From positions 62,001 to 126,000 of the forward strand of contig JAWLAZ010000002.1 of assembly GCA_041395205.1 (NCBI GenBank): a stretch of 64,000 nt of DNA, given 5' to 3'. This DNA comes from JAHEFU01 sp041395205 (GTDB taxonomy: Bacteria > 4484-113 > JAFGCY01). The notes under the pieces were generated by a model. The model worked only from the letters and a program-made list of their open reading frames with translations, was not told where the DNA came from and ran no database searches. The position numbers and the translations under genes are program-made. Shown piece by piece: positions 8,419 to 17,321 of this stretch (position 1 is its first letter; each line of letters opens with the position of its first letter).

Positions 8419-9255
8419 ATGCCCGGCGAACTCTTCCTGATCGGCTCCCCCATCGGCAACCTCAGTGACATCTCGCGCCGCCAGCTGCGCACGCTCGGCA
8501 GCCTCGACATCCTCTACTGCGAGGATACGCGGGTCACGCACAAGCTGATCAGCCACTTCGGGATCAGCCGCGTCAACCTGCGCAGCCTGCCGGATGACAG
8601 CAAGCCGAGCGCCTGGAAGAAGGCGATCCACGAGGTGGATGCGGGGCGCAAGGTGGGCTTCATCACGGATGCGGGAATGCCGGGGGTGAGCGACCCCGGG
8701 CGCAAGCTGGTGCGCCAGGCCTTCGAGCACGGCATCCGCCCGCAGGTGATCCCGGGCTGCTCGGCGCTGGGGACGCTGCTCGCGGCCTGCCCCTTCGTGG
8801 ACAACAGCTTCGCCTTCCACGGCTTCATCCCGAAGACGGGCGGCAAGCGCACGGAGGCCCTGAAGGCCATCGCCGAGAGCACGATCCCGGTGCTGTACTT
8901 CGACTCGCCGCACCGCGTGCGTGACAACATGCAGGAACTCTGCGAAATGCTGGATGAGGAGCGCGAGATCCTGATCGGGCGGGAGATGACGAAGCTGCAT
9001 GAGGAATTCGTGCTGTTCCGGCCGGCGGAGATGGAGACGGTGTTCAAGCGGATCAAGATCGCTGGCGAGTTCACGCTGGCGGTCAGTGCGCGGCAGCTGA
9101 ATGAGGCGGAGGAACATGACGACGCAGAGCTGCGGGAGAAGCTGGCCCTGCTGCAGGAGAATGGATTCTCGAGCAAGGATGCGGTGAAAGCGCTCAGCCT
9201 GGTGCTGGATGTGAAGCCGAACCGGCTGAAGAAGCTGGGCTTTGGGGGAACGTAG
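8419..9255 (+). CDS. rsmI: 16S rRNA (cytidine-1402 2'-O) methyltransferase
   Basis: RsmI methylates the ribose of C1402 in the 16S rRNA decoding centre with S-adenosylmethionine. The 278-residue length fits. Family blocks are IGSPIGNLSDISRRQ (about residues 7-21), ILYCEDTRVTHKLISHF (about 32-48), ITDAGMPGVSDPGRKLV and the SPHRV segment. A C-terminal region with SSKDAVKALSLVLDV and PNRLKKLG matches the small C-terminal domain often present. The ATG is leaderless, with TATAAT 6 bases upstream. Just after the stop a GGGACCGGGGACC repeat begins, also seen after 40754. Confidence 0.93.
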   Translation: MPGELFLIGSPIGNLSDISRRQLRTLGSLDILYCEDTRVTHKLISHFGISRVNLRSLPDDSKPSAWKKAIHEVDAGRKVGFITDAGMPGVSDPGRKLVRQAFEHGIRPQVIPGCSALGTLLAACPFVDNSFAFHGFIPKTGGKRTEALKAIAESTIPVLYFDSPHRVRDNMQELCEMLDEEREILIGREMTKLHEEFVLFRPAEMETVFKRIKIAGEFTLAVSARQLNEAEEHDDAELREKLALLQENGFSSKDAVKALSLVLDVKPNRLKKLGFGGT

Positions 9256-9259
9256 GCCA

Positions 9260-10032
9260 GACGCCTGGCCTGGCTCTCAAGGGACCGGGGACCGGGGACC
9301 AGGGACCTGTGCACAAACTTGAACAGTGAATGACACCTCGCATGCACTTGGGTGGCAACGAGTTGATGCCGGGACAGATCTCATCAAACACAGAGCCACA
9401 GAGGGCACAGAGCTTTCTGAGCACATCAAAGGAAGATCAAGCTGACTTCGGGGCATTTTCTCTCAGGCGTCGCGGGGCGCCGCCGGTACATAACCAGTAA
9501 TGCGCGGACAGTGAAGCGTGAACAGGAGCGGCGCGGCCTTGCCGCGATTGGGAGGGAGTGCTGCGAAGCAAGTGTGGCAGATGGATTGGCAACGCCAACA
9601 TTTTCTCTGCGCCTCATTCAGCCTCGGCGGCTCTGCGTCAAAAGAACCATTCAGGCGAGCACGATTCCGCTCGCGCGGCTGCGCGTCTCGCATGCTCTTG
9701 GGTGGCAACGAGGTGATGCCGGGACGGTTTTATTGTCGCAGAGGTGCAGAGGGCACAGAGAATTTTGATCACATCCAAGGGGGATCACGCTGACTGCGGG
9801 GCATTTTCTTTCAGGCGTCGCGGGGCGCCGCCGGTACTTTTTGTGTGTTGCATCCAATAAGACTATGTACCGGCGCGGCCCAGCCGCGATTGGGAGGGAG
9901 TGTCAGGAAGCAATGAGCAATGAGGAGTGAGCAATGAGCCACAATACTCTGTGCTCTCCGTGTACTCTGTGGTTAATCTTCATGGCATCCCTTGCCAAGG
10001 CAAGGTTTGACTACCGCTAAAGCGGATAGCTC
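9260..10032. repeat. Non-coding region with two long direct repeats
   Basis: No gene is seen. 9283-9310 is a GGGACC repeat. Two related blocks of about 150 bases (9340-9490 and 9690-9840) share GGGTGGCAACGAG, TGATGCCGGGAC, CAGAGGGCACAGAG, GGGGCATTTTCT and the hairpin-forming GGCGTCGCGGGGCG at 9466 and 9814. Each is followed by a second motif, GCCGCGATTGGGAGGGAGTG (9540 and 9885). The end, near 9955-9985, carries CTCTGTGCTCTCCGTG, a phrase dispersed through the window. An inverted copy lies at 1856-2080. Confidence 0.75.
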
Positions 10033-11142
10033 CTAGCCAACCGTCTTCCTGAAGCGGACCGTGGCGATTGCCAGCAACGCCAGGCCCATGCAGCACAGCA
10101 CCAGCGCTTCGTCCCAGAGCGCCTCCATCCCCGCGCTGCGCAGGATCACCCCGCGCAGGATCTCCACGAAGTAGGTGACGGGCAGCAGTGCGCTGATCAG
10201 GTAGATCGGCAGCGGCATGCTTTCGCGCGGGAAGATGAAGCCCGAGAGCAGGATCGAGGGCAGCAGGATCATGAAGCTCATCAGCATCGCCTGCAATTGC
10301 GTTCTGGCAATCGTGGAGATGATCAGGCCCAGACCCAGCGAGGAGAACACGAACACCAGGGCCAGCACCTCCAGCAGCGGCAGGCTGCCGGCGATCTCGA
10401 CGGCGAACACGTACTGCGCGAAGAACAGCACCACGTTCATCTGGATCATCCCCAGCAGCAGGTACGGGAGGATCTTGCCGAGCATCAGCCCGCCGCGGCT
10501 GACGGGTGAGACCGCCAGCTGCTCCATCGTGCCCAGTTCCTTCTCGCGCACGATCGCGAAGCTCGTGAGTAGCATCGTCACGAGGAAGAGGATCACGCCC
10601 ACGAGCCCCGGCACGAAGAAGTTGGCGGAGCGCAGCGCGGGATTGAAGAGGAAGCGCGGGCGCACATCCACGAGCTGGCTGCTGCCGGGCCCCTCCCCCA
10701 GCACCTGCTCGATTGACATGCGGATCCCGAGCGTCTGGGCGGTGGACATCGTCTGGCTGGCAATCGTGTTGTTGCTGCCATCGATCAAGACGAGGATCTG
10801 CGCGGGCCGCCTGCCTGACAGTTCGCGGCCGTAGCCTGCGGGGATCTGGATCCCGACGCTGGCCCGGCCGCTGACGATCGCCGCCTCCAGCTCCCGGTCG
10901 CTGGCAACATGGCCGAGGATGTCATAGAGCCCGGTGGCGCTGAAGCGGTTGAGGAACTCACGGCTCTGGGGCGTGTTGTCAAGATCGAGCACCAGCGTGC
11001 GCACGTTGCGGACCTCGGTATCGATGGCGTAGCCGAAGATCACGAGCTGCACGATCGGGATCATCAGCGTGATCACGAGCGTGGCCGGATTGCGCGATAT
11101 CTGGATGAACTCCTTGTAGATGATCCCGCCCAGGCCGCGCAT
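10033..11142 (-). CDS. ABC-2 type exporter permease
   Basis: A 369-residue membrane permease of the ABC-2 family (YhhJ/YbhS/YbhR type). It has one N-terminal membrane helix (TLVITLMIPIVQLVIFGYAI, residues 22-41), a large extracytoplasmic domain of about 140 residues, then five C-terminal helices with the signature EKELGTMEQLAVSPVSRGG (about 210-228) and LPITYFVEILRG-like LPVTYFVEILRG near the end. It is the third gene of an operon with an adaptor and an ATPase; its ATG overlaps the ATPase stop (TAATG). The substrate cannot be read from sequence; related systems export drugs or other hydrophobic compounds. Confidence 0.88.
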   Translation of the reverse strand: MRGLGGIIYKEFIQISRNPATLVITLMIPIVQLVIFGYAIDTEVRNVRTLVLDLDNTPQSREFLNRFSATGLYDILGHVASDRELEAAIVSGRASVGIQIPAGYGRELSGRRPAQILVLIDGSNNTIASQTMSTAQTLGIRMSIEQVLGEGPGSSQLVDVRPRFLFNPALRSANFFVPGLVGVILFLVTMLLTSFAIVREKELGTMEQLAVSPVSRGGLMLGKILPYLLLGMIQMNVVLFFAQYVFAVEIAGSLPLLEVLALVFVFSSLGLGLIISTIARTQLQAMLMSFMILLPSILLSGFIFPRESMPLPIYLISALLPVTYFVEILRGVILRSAGMEALWDEALVLCCMGLALLAIATVRFRKTVG

Positions 11143-12092
11143 TATCCCCGCCTCCGCTGCGCTTCGGCGAGGCGCGTGAGCCGCACGAAGACATCCTCGA
11201 GCGTCGGCGCACCCTCGCGGAATTCCAGCCCGCCGCTCAGCTCGGAGAGCCGCGCGGGACTGACGGAGGCATCCGCCAGCAGGTGCAGGGTGTTGCCAAA
11301 GATCGTCACATCGCTGATCCCCGCCTGGGAACTGAGACTCTCCAGCGGGGAACTGCCGCCGTCCAGGCCGGCTTCATACCAGCACGCAGCCCCGGGGGTG
11401 ACGCGCGGGTCCTCCTTCAGCTCGTCGGGCGTGCCGAGCAGCAGCATGCGGCTCAGGTAGATGTAGCCGAGGCGGTTGCAGCGCTCGGCCTCGTCCATGT
11501 AGTGCGTCGTCACGAACAGGGTCACGCCGCGTGCGGCCAGTTCGTAGAGGAAGTCCCAGAGCTCGCGCCTGGCAACGGGGTCGATGCCGGCCGTCGGCTC
11601 ATCGAGGAACATCACGCGCGGCTCATGCAGCAGTGCGCAGGCCAGGGCCAGGCGCTGCTTCCAGCCGCCGCTGAGGGCCCCGGCACTGCGCCGCAGGTAG
11701 GGCTCGAGGTGCAGCTGCCTGACAACGGCCTCCATCCGTTCGCCGAGACGGCGGCCGAGGCCGTAGATCCGTCCGTAGAATGAGAGGTTCTCATGCACTG
11801 TCAGGTCCGGGTAGAGCGAGAACTTCTGGCTCATGTAGCCGATACTGCGCTTGACGGACTCGGCATCCCGGCTGCTGTCCATCCCGAGGATGTGGCCGCT
11901 GCCGGATGTGGGCCTGAGCAGGCCGCAGAGCATGCGGATCACGGTGGACTTGCCGCTGCCGTTGGGACCGAGGAAGCCGAAGATCTCGCCGGGGCGTACG
12001 TCGAAGGAGACGTCGTCAACGGCGGTGAAGCTCCCGAAGCGCATCGTGAGCTGCGAGGCGCTGATCGCGGGCTCCTCAGCCGTCCGTGCCAT
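11142..12092 (-). CDS. ABC exporter ATP-binding protein
   Basis: A 316-residue ATPase subunit. Walker A GPNGSGKST (about 42-50), signature LSGGWKQRLALA (about 139-150), Walker B VMFLDEPTAGIDP and the switch histidine in VTTHYMDEAERC are all intact, followed by an accessory C-terminal domain of about 90 residues. It energises the ABC-2 permease encoded next. The N-terminus overlaps the end of the HlyD-like gene by 17 bases, so translation is coupled. The signature has W in place of the usual Q/M after LSGG, which is tolerated in this subfamily. Confidence 0.92.
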   Translation of the reverse strand: MARTAEEPAISASQLTMRFGSFTAVDDVSFDVRPGEIFGFLGPNGSGKSTVIRMLCGLLRPTSGSGHILGMDSSRDAESVKRSIGYMSQKFSLYPDLTVHENLSFYGRIYGLGRRLGERMEAVVRQLHLEPYLRRSAGALSGGWKQRLALACALLHEPRVMFLDEPTAGIDPVARRELWDFLYELAARGVTLFVTTHYMDEAERCNRLGYIYLSRMLLLGTPDELKEDPRVTPGAACWYEAGLDGGSSPLESLSSQAGISDVTIFGNTLHLLADASVSPARLSELSGGLEFREGAPTLEDVFVRLTRLAEAQRRRG

Positions 12093-13263
12093 CGGGCTGC
12101 TCCGGGGCGGGAATCAGGATGTCGCAGATCAGGCCGGGACGCAGCTGCTGCATCTCGCCGGGATCGAGCTTGACGCGATAGACCTGCTCAACGCGCTTCT
12201 GCGTGGTCTGCAGATTGCGGGGGGTGAACTCGGCCTCAGGTGAGATCCAGCTCACGGTGGCGAGGGAATTGCCGGCAACGCCATCGAGGCTGTACTCAAG
12301 CTGCGTGCCGACGCTGATCCAGGCCAGCCGGTCCTCCGGGATGAAGCTCTGGATGTAGGTGCTGTCCGGCAGCAGCAGTTCACAGATGGTCTGGCCGGGG
12401 GCGACGGTGTCGCCGAGACTGACCGGCAGATTGACAATCTCACCCGCTGCAGGAGCGAGCACCGCCGATTCGTCGAGGCGCAGCTGCAGGGCGTCGCGGC
12501 CGGCTTCAAGGGCCTCAATGCGTGACTGCGCCGCACTCAGTTCCTCATCCCGCGCTCCGCGCTGCAGGCGCTGGTAGTCGCTGCGGGCGGCCTCAGCCTG
12601 CTGGCGGGCCTGCTCTATCTCGCTGTCCCGGGGACCATTCTGCAGCAGTTCCAGCCGTGCTTCAGCGGCCGCCACGGCTTCTCTTAGCTGCTCAATCCTG
12701 GCGCGGGCCGCCACGACCTGGCGCTCCTCAACGGTGGCCGCCTGGTACAGCAGCTCCAGCCGGCGCAGTTCATCCCGCGCGTCCTCAAGCTGGGTGCGGG
12801 CCTGGGCCACGGCCGACTCAGCGGCTGCGATGTCCTCCGGACGGCTGCCCTGCTGCAGACTCTCATAGGCCTGCCAGGCAGCCTCGGAACGGTGGCGTGA
12901 GGCGGCTAGTTCCTCCTGTGTGGGTCCGGCGGCCAGCAGGAGCAAGTCACTGCGTGCCGCCTTGATGCTCAGTTCAGCCTGGCTGATCTGCAAGGGCAGT
13001 TCCAGCGGATCAGTGCTGGCGATGAGCTGCCCCGCCGCGAGCTGTTCGCCTTCCTGGACCGGCAGCTCGCTGATCCGCCCGCCGATCTGGCTGGCAACGC
13101 GGCTGTAGCGGGCCTCGACCGTGCCACTGACGACGAGCTGCTGCTCACCGGCGCGCTGCGTGGCGAGCCAGTTGCGCACGGAGAAGGTGATCAACGTGAG
13201 CATCACGAGCAGCACCAGCAGCGGAATGGCTGCGCGGCCGGCTCTTGCTCCTGTGGCCTGCAT
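12076..13263 (-). CDS. HlyD-family membrane fusion protein
   Basis: A 395-residue periplasmic adaptor with one N-terminal membrane anchor (AAIPLLVLLVMLTLITFSV, residues 12-30). A split lipoyl domain (VEARYSRVASQIGGRI, then VLAPAAGEIVNLPVSLGD near 285) brackets a long coiled coil of about 190 residues rich in Ala, Glu, Gln and Arg. Such proteins link an inner-membrane ABC exporter to the cell exterior or an outer-membrane channel, consistent with a diderm cell. It opens the exporter operon. The ATG has TAGAAT 6 bases upstream and is divergent, over a 37-base gap, from the next lipoprotein gene. Confidence 0.88.
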   Translation of the reverse strand: MQATGARAGRAAIPLLVLLVMLTLITFSVRNWLATQRAGEQQLVVSGTVEARYSRVASQIGGRISELPVQEGEQLAAGQLIASTDPLELPLQISQAELSIKAARSDLLLLAAGPTQEELAASRHRSEAAWQAYESLQQGSRPEDIAAAESAVAQARTQLEDARDELRRLELLYQAATVEERQVVAARARIEQLREAVAAAEARLELLQNGPRDSEIEQARQQAEAARSDYQRLQRGARDEELSAAQSRIEALEAGRDALQLRLDESAVLAPAAGEIVNLPVSLGDTVAPGQTICELLLPDSTYIQSFIPEDRLAWISVGTQLEYSLDGVAGNSLATVSWISPEAEFTPRNLQTTQKRVEQVYRVKLDPGEMQQLRPGLICDILIPAPEQPDGTDG

Positions 13264-13269
13264 GCCACC

Positions 13270-13294
13270 ATTCTAGCGGGCAGCGGTGTAAGAT
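13270..13294. promoter_or_regulatory. Face-to-face leaderless promoters in a 37-base gap
   Basis: TAGAAT on the minus strand (13270-13275) is 6 bases before the ATG at 13263. TAAGAT on the plus strand (13289-13294) is 6 bases before the ATG at 13301. Each expected -35 position falls on or beside the -10 of the other promoter, so the two should compete for polymerase. Confidence 0.6.
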
Positions 13295-13300
13295 GGGCGG

Positions 13301-13870
13301 ATGCGATTGCGCATCATCCTGCTGCTGCTGCTGGCACTCATGCTGGCGGGCTGCCGGCGCGGCCCGGCCCTGCCTGAGGAGCCGGGGCTGCTGCAGGACG
13401 GGCTGGGGATCGGGCTCAGGCTGCTGATGAGCCCAGGGGAAGCGGAAGCGCTCACGACGGGTGAGAACGCGCGGATCCGCGTGATGAGCACTGACGACAA
13501 GCATGAGATCGGCGGCTACGACCCCGAGAGCGGCAGGGATGAAATCGATGCGCTGTACTACCTCGCCGATCCCGGGGATAGCTACGATCCGCTGGCGGGG
13601 AAGATCTATGACATCCGCTGCTTCCTCAACAGCGGCCATGGCAGCCCGCTGGAACTGCAGGGCCGGCAACTGGCAATCCAGGGCGCGGATGATCTTGAGG
13701 CGCTGCTCGGCGAGGCCGACGAGCGCAGTGAGGCCGGAGACGGGCAGATCCACCTGACATATCTGTTCGATGCGGGGATTGAAGGAGAGCAGCTGCAGCT
13801 GCGGCTGGTGACCAGCCACCACCTGGACCACAGCTGCTATGCACTGCGGCTGGTGCTGGAGCATAGATAG
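13301..13870 (+). CDS. Small lipoprotein of unknown function
   Basis: A 189-residue protein with a textbook lipoprotein signal (MRLRIILLLLLALMLAGC, lipidated Cys at 18). The mature part is acidic and has no motif I recognise. The start is a leaderless ATG. It is divergent from the exporter operon and shares a compact promoter region with it, which hints at joint or opposing control but says nothing of function. Confidence 0.7.
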   Translation: MRLRIILLLLLALMLAGCRRGPALPEEPGLLQDGLGIGLRLLMSPGEAEALTTGENARIRVMSTDDKHEIGGYDPESGRDEIDALYYLADPGDSYDPLAGKIYDIRCFLNSGHGSPLELQGRQLAIQGADDLEALLGEADERSEAGDGQIHLTYLFDAGIEGEQLQLRLVTSHHLDHSCYALRLVLEHR

Positions 13871-13949
13871 GGATTGCCGGCACAGCTATGCGGCCGTGAA
13901 CGGCCTTCCACCGGTAGCAGGGCGTTTACGCCCGGCTCGCGCCCGAGCT

Positions 13950-13989
13950 CCGGAAAACGAAACCGGCCCCGCTTCATAGCGAGGCCGGT
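13950..13989 (-). terminator. Rho-independent terminator
   Basis: ACCGGCC (13962-13968) pairs with GGCCGGT (13983-13989), with CCGC/GCGA extending the stem. On the minus strand the hairpin is followed by a T-rich tail (TTCGTTTTCC), so it should end the transcript of the dockerin-like lipoprotein gene. Confidence 0.65.
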
Positions 13990-14022
13990 GGCGCTGGGTA
14001 GATTGTGGAAGAGAGATCGTTC

Positions 14023-15504
14023 CTAGTTGACCCGCAGGCCGATCGTGTTGCCGAAGTCCACGGCATTCTCCGCACCGTCGGAGAAGTAGGTACGGTGGAT
14101 GCCCTTCTCGTCATAGACCTGGAATTCCAGGGTGAGCGGATCACCGGCCATGCTCTCCAGGCGGAAGTTCACGATCTCACCGAACATGTCCGGGGCAGCC
14201 GGGCTGCGGCGGTTGAGGCTCGTGACGTTGAAGTCCATCGCGCGTCTGCCGTTGCCAAGTTCCTCGACCTTGTGGAAGGCATCCGGCGGGAACAGCAGGC
14301 TGTCCGCGAAGCCCTTCCAGATCCCGTCGGGATCCCAGGGGTTGCCACCCGGCTTGCCGGCGTTGGCACTGCCCGGCACGTAGTCATAGCTCGCCGGGAA
14401 GACCACCCGCACCGCATTGGCATGGGCGATGCCCTCAGGCATGTTCTGGCCGATGACCGTCACGAGCGCCTTCTGGCCCTTGGCGAAGGGCACCGGGTTC
14501 ATGCGGCGGCCGTTCTCGCTGATCGCCTCGGAGGGTGAACCGAACTGCAGCTCCTTGTCGAGCGGCACCACGCGGTACCAGCCGCCCGGGACATACTGTG
14601 CCCCGAACTCGTAGGCGAAGCGCTTGGTCTCACCGGGCTCGAGCTCCTCCTCCTCGTCAACCAGCAGCTGGCCGACGACGATGAAGCCGTTGTCACCATC
14701 CTCGCTCATCTCGATGTTGTAGGCGAAGATCCGCGCGCCGTAGTTCTGGCCCATCGGCGTGATGTCACCGAGGTTGATCTCGCCGTTGCTGTCCGCATCG
14801 ATGTGGCGGCGCTTGTCATTCCAGCTGTTGGCAACCTTCTCACCGAAGTGCACGCCGATCGGGGTGATGTCGGTGATCCCGACCTCGCCGTCCTGGTTGT
14901 AGTCACCGGGGTTGGTGTAGTCCCACTCAAGCACCCAGTTGCCAGCCTCATTGCGGTGGAACTCCAGGTTCTTCGCGCGGCTCAGTGCCGGGTTGCGTCC
15001 CGCGGAGGAGACGAAGCGGGCCAGGTCGGCCTCGCCGGGCAGCAGCCTGAAGCTCAGCAGGGTGTCACCCGGCAGGGCAGCGGTGCCACCGCGCGCCGTC
15101 GTCACCGCGCCGAAGTCAATGCTGCCGGGCTGGCCCTCGATTGCCAGGGAAACGACCTCATTGCCCTGGGCGCTGAGCACGGACTGCACATTCTCGGAGT
15201 GCGCCGTACGCGGATCGAAGCTCACATTGAGGAACAGTTCCTCGCCGGCACTGAAGCCGTTGGCGGCGACCACTGTGACCTGCACGCCTTCAGCTTCGGG
15301 GACGGTCACGACATCGATGCCCTGCACGCCATGAACGGAGGTCGGACTGATGGAGCTGACCACGATCTCGGGCATGCTGCCGTCGAAGCCGGCCACCTCA
15401 CTGCCCGCTCCGCCCTTCGTGCAGGAGGCGGCCGTGAAGAGCGTCGTGCCCAGCAGCAGGCCTCCGTACAGGTATGCGGTTATTCTGTCAGTTCTGTGCG
15501 CCAT
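14023..15504 (-). CDS. Lipoprotein with cohesin-like and dockerin-like segments
   Basis: A 493-residue lipoprotein (signal with TAASC, lipidated Cys near residue 28). Residues about 60-150 look like a cohesin-type beta domain (VVTVPEAEGVQVTVVAANG, then NVSFDPRTAHSENV). About 200-260 holds two dockerin-like calcium loops: DYNQDGEVGITDITPIGV and DADSNGEINLGDITPMG, each with the F/D-x-D-x-D/N-G pattern and a following helix. The rest is an unassigned beta-rich region. Such pairs mediate calcium-dependent protein-protein contacts outside the cell; the partner is unknown. The start is supported by GGAGG 6 bases upstream of the ATG. Confidence 0.75.
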   Translation of the reverse strand: MAHRTDRITAYLYGGLLLGTTLFTAASCTKGGAGSEVAGFDGSMPEIVVSSISPTSVHGVQGIDVVTVPEAEGVQVTVVAANGFSAGEELFLNVSFDPRTAHSENVQSVLSAQGNEVVSLAIEGQPGSIDFGAVTTARGGTAALPGDTLLSFRLLPGEADLARFVSSAGRNPALSRAKNLEFHRNEAGNWVLEWDYTNPGDYNQDGEVGITDITPIGVHFGEKVANSWNDKRRHIDADSNGEINLGDITPMGQNYGARIFAYNIEMSEDGDNGFIVVGQLLVDEEEELEPGETKRFAYEFGAQYVPGGWYRVVPLDKELQFGSPSEAISENGRRMNPVPFAKGQKALVTVIGQNMPEGIAHANAVRVVFPASYDYVPGSANAGKPGGNPWDPDGIWKGFADSLLFPPDAFHKVEELGNGRRAMDFNVTSLNRRSPAAPDMFGEIVNFRLESMAGDPLTLEFQVYDEKGIHRTYFSDGAENAVDFGNTIGLRVN

Positions 15505-15789
15505 AGTAAACCTCCAGCGGTATCCAGTGGATGCCGTTTATTGATTCACCAATAGGGTAACCGCGGGGGAATTCGCTGCTTAAAGGCCAGCTAAACCGCC
15601 GGTTAAATCCGCATGATTCCTGTACTGGAATGGTTCAACAGTACCTGCGGTCAGAAATCCAGGCTGAATTACCCAGTACACAGTCAACAAGCAGGGGCCG
15701 CTTCGCGTCAGAGTTATATGTGTATGCCAATAATGCAGGATCATGCATGCAGCTGCTGCAGCGGTTAAGATCAGGCGGACGGAAAATCC

Positions 15790-16512
15790 ATGCAGGACGA
15801 TTTCAGACAGGACAACCCGGAACTGGGGGAACGGCCGGAGCGACGGCGGATCAGGCGTGAGGAGATCCCGCCGACGCCGATGACCTGGACGCTGCTGGGC
15901 ATCTGCCTCGTGGTGTTCCTGTATGCCAATCTCTATCGAGGCGACGAGCTGTTCCAGCTGCAGCTGGCGCTGAACCCCGCCGACGGACGGACCCTGCCCG
16001 GCCTGTTCAGCCACATGTTCGTGCACGCGGACGGCTTCCATCTGTTCTCCAACATGCTCGGCCTGTACATCGTGGGCCGCTGGATGGAGATCCGCTATGG
16101 CTCCTGGCGCTTCCTGCTGCTGTTCTACATCAGTGCCGTGGTGGCGGGGATGGCTCAGGTGGTGGAAGCCCCGGGCAGCGACCTCGTGGGAGCCAGCGGG
16201 GGATTGTTCGCACTGTTCGCGGCCTTCGTGCGCCACTATCCGAACGTGCGCTTCTACATCATCTTCCCGCCCATTCCCTGGCCGCTGCCGGCCTGGCTGC
16301 TGGTGGGACTGATGGCCGCCTACAACATCGTGCTCTGGGCCGGGGCCATCCTGCAGGTGAGCTGGCTGTCAACCAACATCGCCTACACCGCGCATCTCGC
16401 CGGACTGCTGAGCGGCTTCGCACTGAGCCTGATCATGATTCCGCCGCAGGGAAGTGCTGAAGCAGGAGCGCGCCGGCACCGCGAGCTGGATGCGCAGCAG
16501 CATGACAGCTAG
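15790..16512 (+). CDS. Rhomboid-family intramembrane serine protease
   Basis: A 240-residue polytopic protein that should cleave transmembrane substrates within the inner membrane. The catalytic dyad is present: Ser136 in GASGGLFAL and His202 in YTAHLAGLLSGF. The H-x-x-x-N element HLFSN (84-88) in the second helix is also conserved, together with the MFVHADGFHLFSN block. An N-terminal cytosolic extension of about 30 charged residues precedes the first helix. The start is not strongly supported: TAAGAT lies about 18 bases upstream and no clear ribosome site is seen. Confidence 0.88.
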   Translation: MQDDFRQDNPELGERPERRRIRREEIPPTPMTWTLLGICLVVFLYANLYRGDELFQLQLALNPADGRTLPGLFSHMFVHADGFHLFSNMLGLYIVGRWMEIRYGSWRFLLLFYISAVVAGMAQVVEAPGSDLVGASGGLFALFAAFVRHYPNVRFYIIFPPIPWPLPAWLLVGLMAAYNIVLWAGAILQVSWLSTNIAYTAHLAGLLSGFALSLIMIPPQGSAEAGARRHRELDAQQHDS

Positions 16513-16618
16513 GCAAAGCCCCATACCTGCTCTACAATGCTGAATGGTTCCCTGCCCGCCTGGGCGGGGTGACTGCGAGCACAGAGTCGATGAAACACTG
16601 ATAGCAAGGGAAATCGGA

Positions 16619-17074
16619 ATGAATGATTCTGACAGCCTGAGATGGCTGGAGATATTCGGATATGGCTTCCTGATCTGGATCGTGGAGATCCTGGCCCGGG
16701 CTGCGCTGTATGGCGTGCAGGGCTACAGCGACCGCGCGCTCGTGGTGATCATCATCCTCGGTCTGGCGGTTGCCAGCGTGGCCACCATCCTCTATCTGCC
16801 GAAGTGCTCCGGCAACCGGCGGCTGGAGGGGCTGGTGATGGCGATTTCCTGGGCGGTGATCTGCATCGGGCTTGACATGCTGGTGTTCTCCAGCGGGCTT
16901 GGCCGCAATTTCGGCTATGAGTCGTTCAGCGCGGAGAAGTACATGGCCCGCGACGGCTGGATCTACTCCTACCTGATGATCGTGGGAATCTGCGCGGGCT
17001 TCCTGAGCCATGCTTCCGATTCGGTGCAGCGCCGGGCTGAGGGTACCAAGGCAGTGATGGACAACCTGCACTAA
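16619..17074 (+). CDS. Small integral membrane protein, unknown function
   Basis: About 151 residues with four likely membrane helices (FGYGFLIWIVEILARAAL, ALVVIIILGLAVASVATILY, LVMAISWAVICIGLDMLVF, IYSYLMIVGICAGFL). No family is recognised. I chose the ATG at 16619, which has an AAGGGAAA ribosome site. A TACAAT (16533-16538) five bases before an in-frame ATG at 16544 would give a leaderless form with 25 extra, poorly membrane-like residues. The gap could equally be a leader with a GCCCGCCTGGGCGGG hairpin. Confidence 0.55.
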   Translation: MNDSDSLRWLEIFGYGFLIWIVEILARAALYGVQGYSDRALVVIIILGLAVASVATILYLPKCSGNRRLEGLVMAISWAVICIGLDMLVFSSGLGRNFGYESFSAEKYMARDGWIYSYLMIVGICAGFLSHASDSVQRRAEGTKAVMDNLH

Positions 17075-17089
17075 GAGTAGGCAGTAGTC

Positions 17090-17205
<116 letters not shown>

Positions 17206-17226
17206 GCAGAAAGTAGAAAGTAGAAA

Positions 17227-17254
17227 GCCGGCCCATGGGCCGGCTTTTGCGTTT
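17227..17254. terminator. Rho-independent terminator between convergent genes
   Basis: A perfect GCCGGCCCATGGGCCGGC palindrome is followed by TTTTGCGTTT on the plus strand and by a pyrimidine-rich tail on the other. It can end transcripts from both sides. Confidence 0.75.
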
Positions 17255-17321
17255 CAGATGATTGTCAGACTGAGCTGACCACTGATCGCCAGACTGAGCC
17301 TGGCTGTCAAGGTCACAGGGT

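Noticed and set aside
16544..16618. Leaderless start for the small membrane protein at 16544
   Set aside because: TACAAT is well placed, but the extra 25 residues are not membrane-like and the ATG at 16619 has a good ribosome site; left as an alternative.
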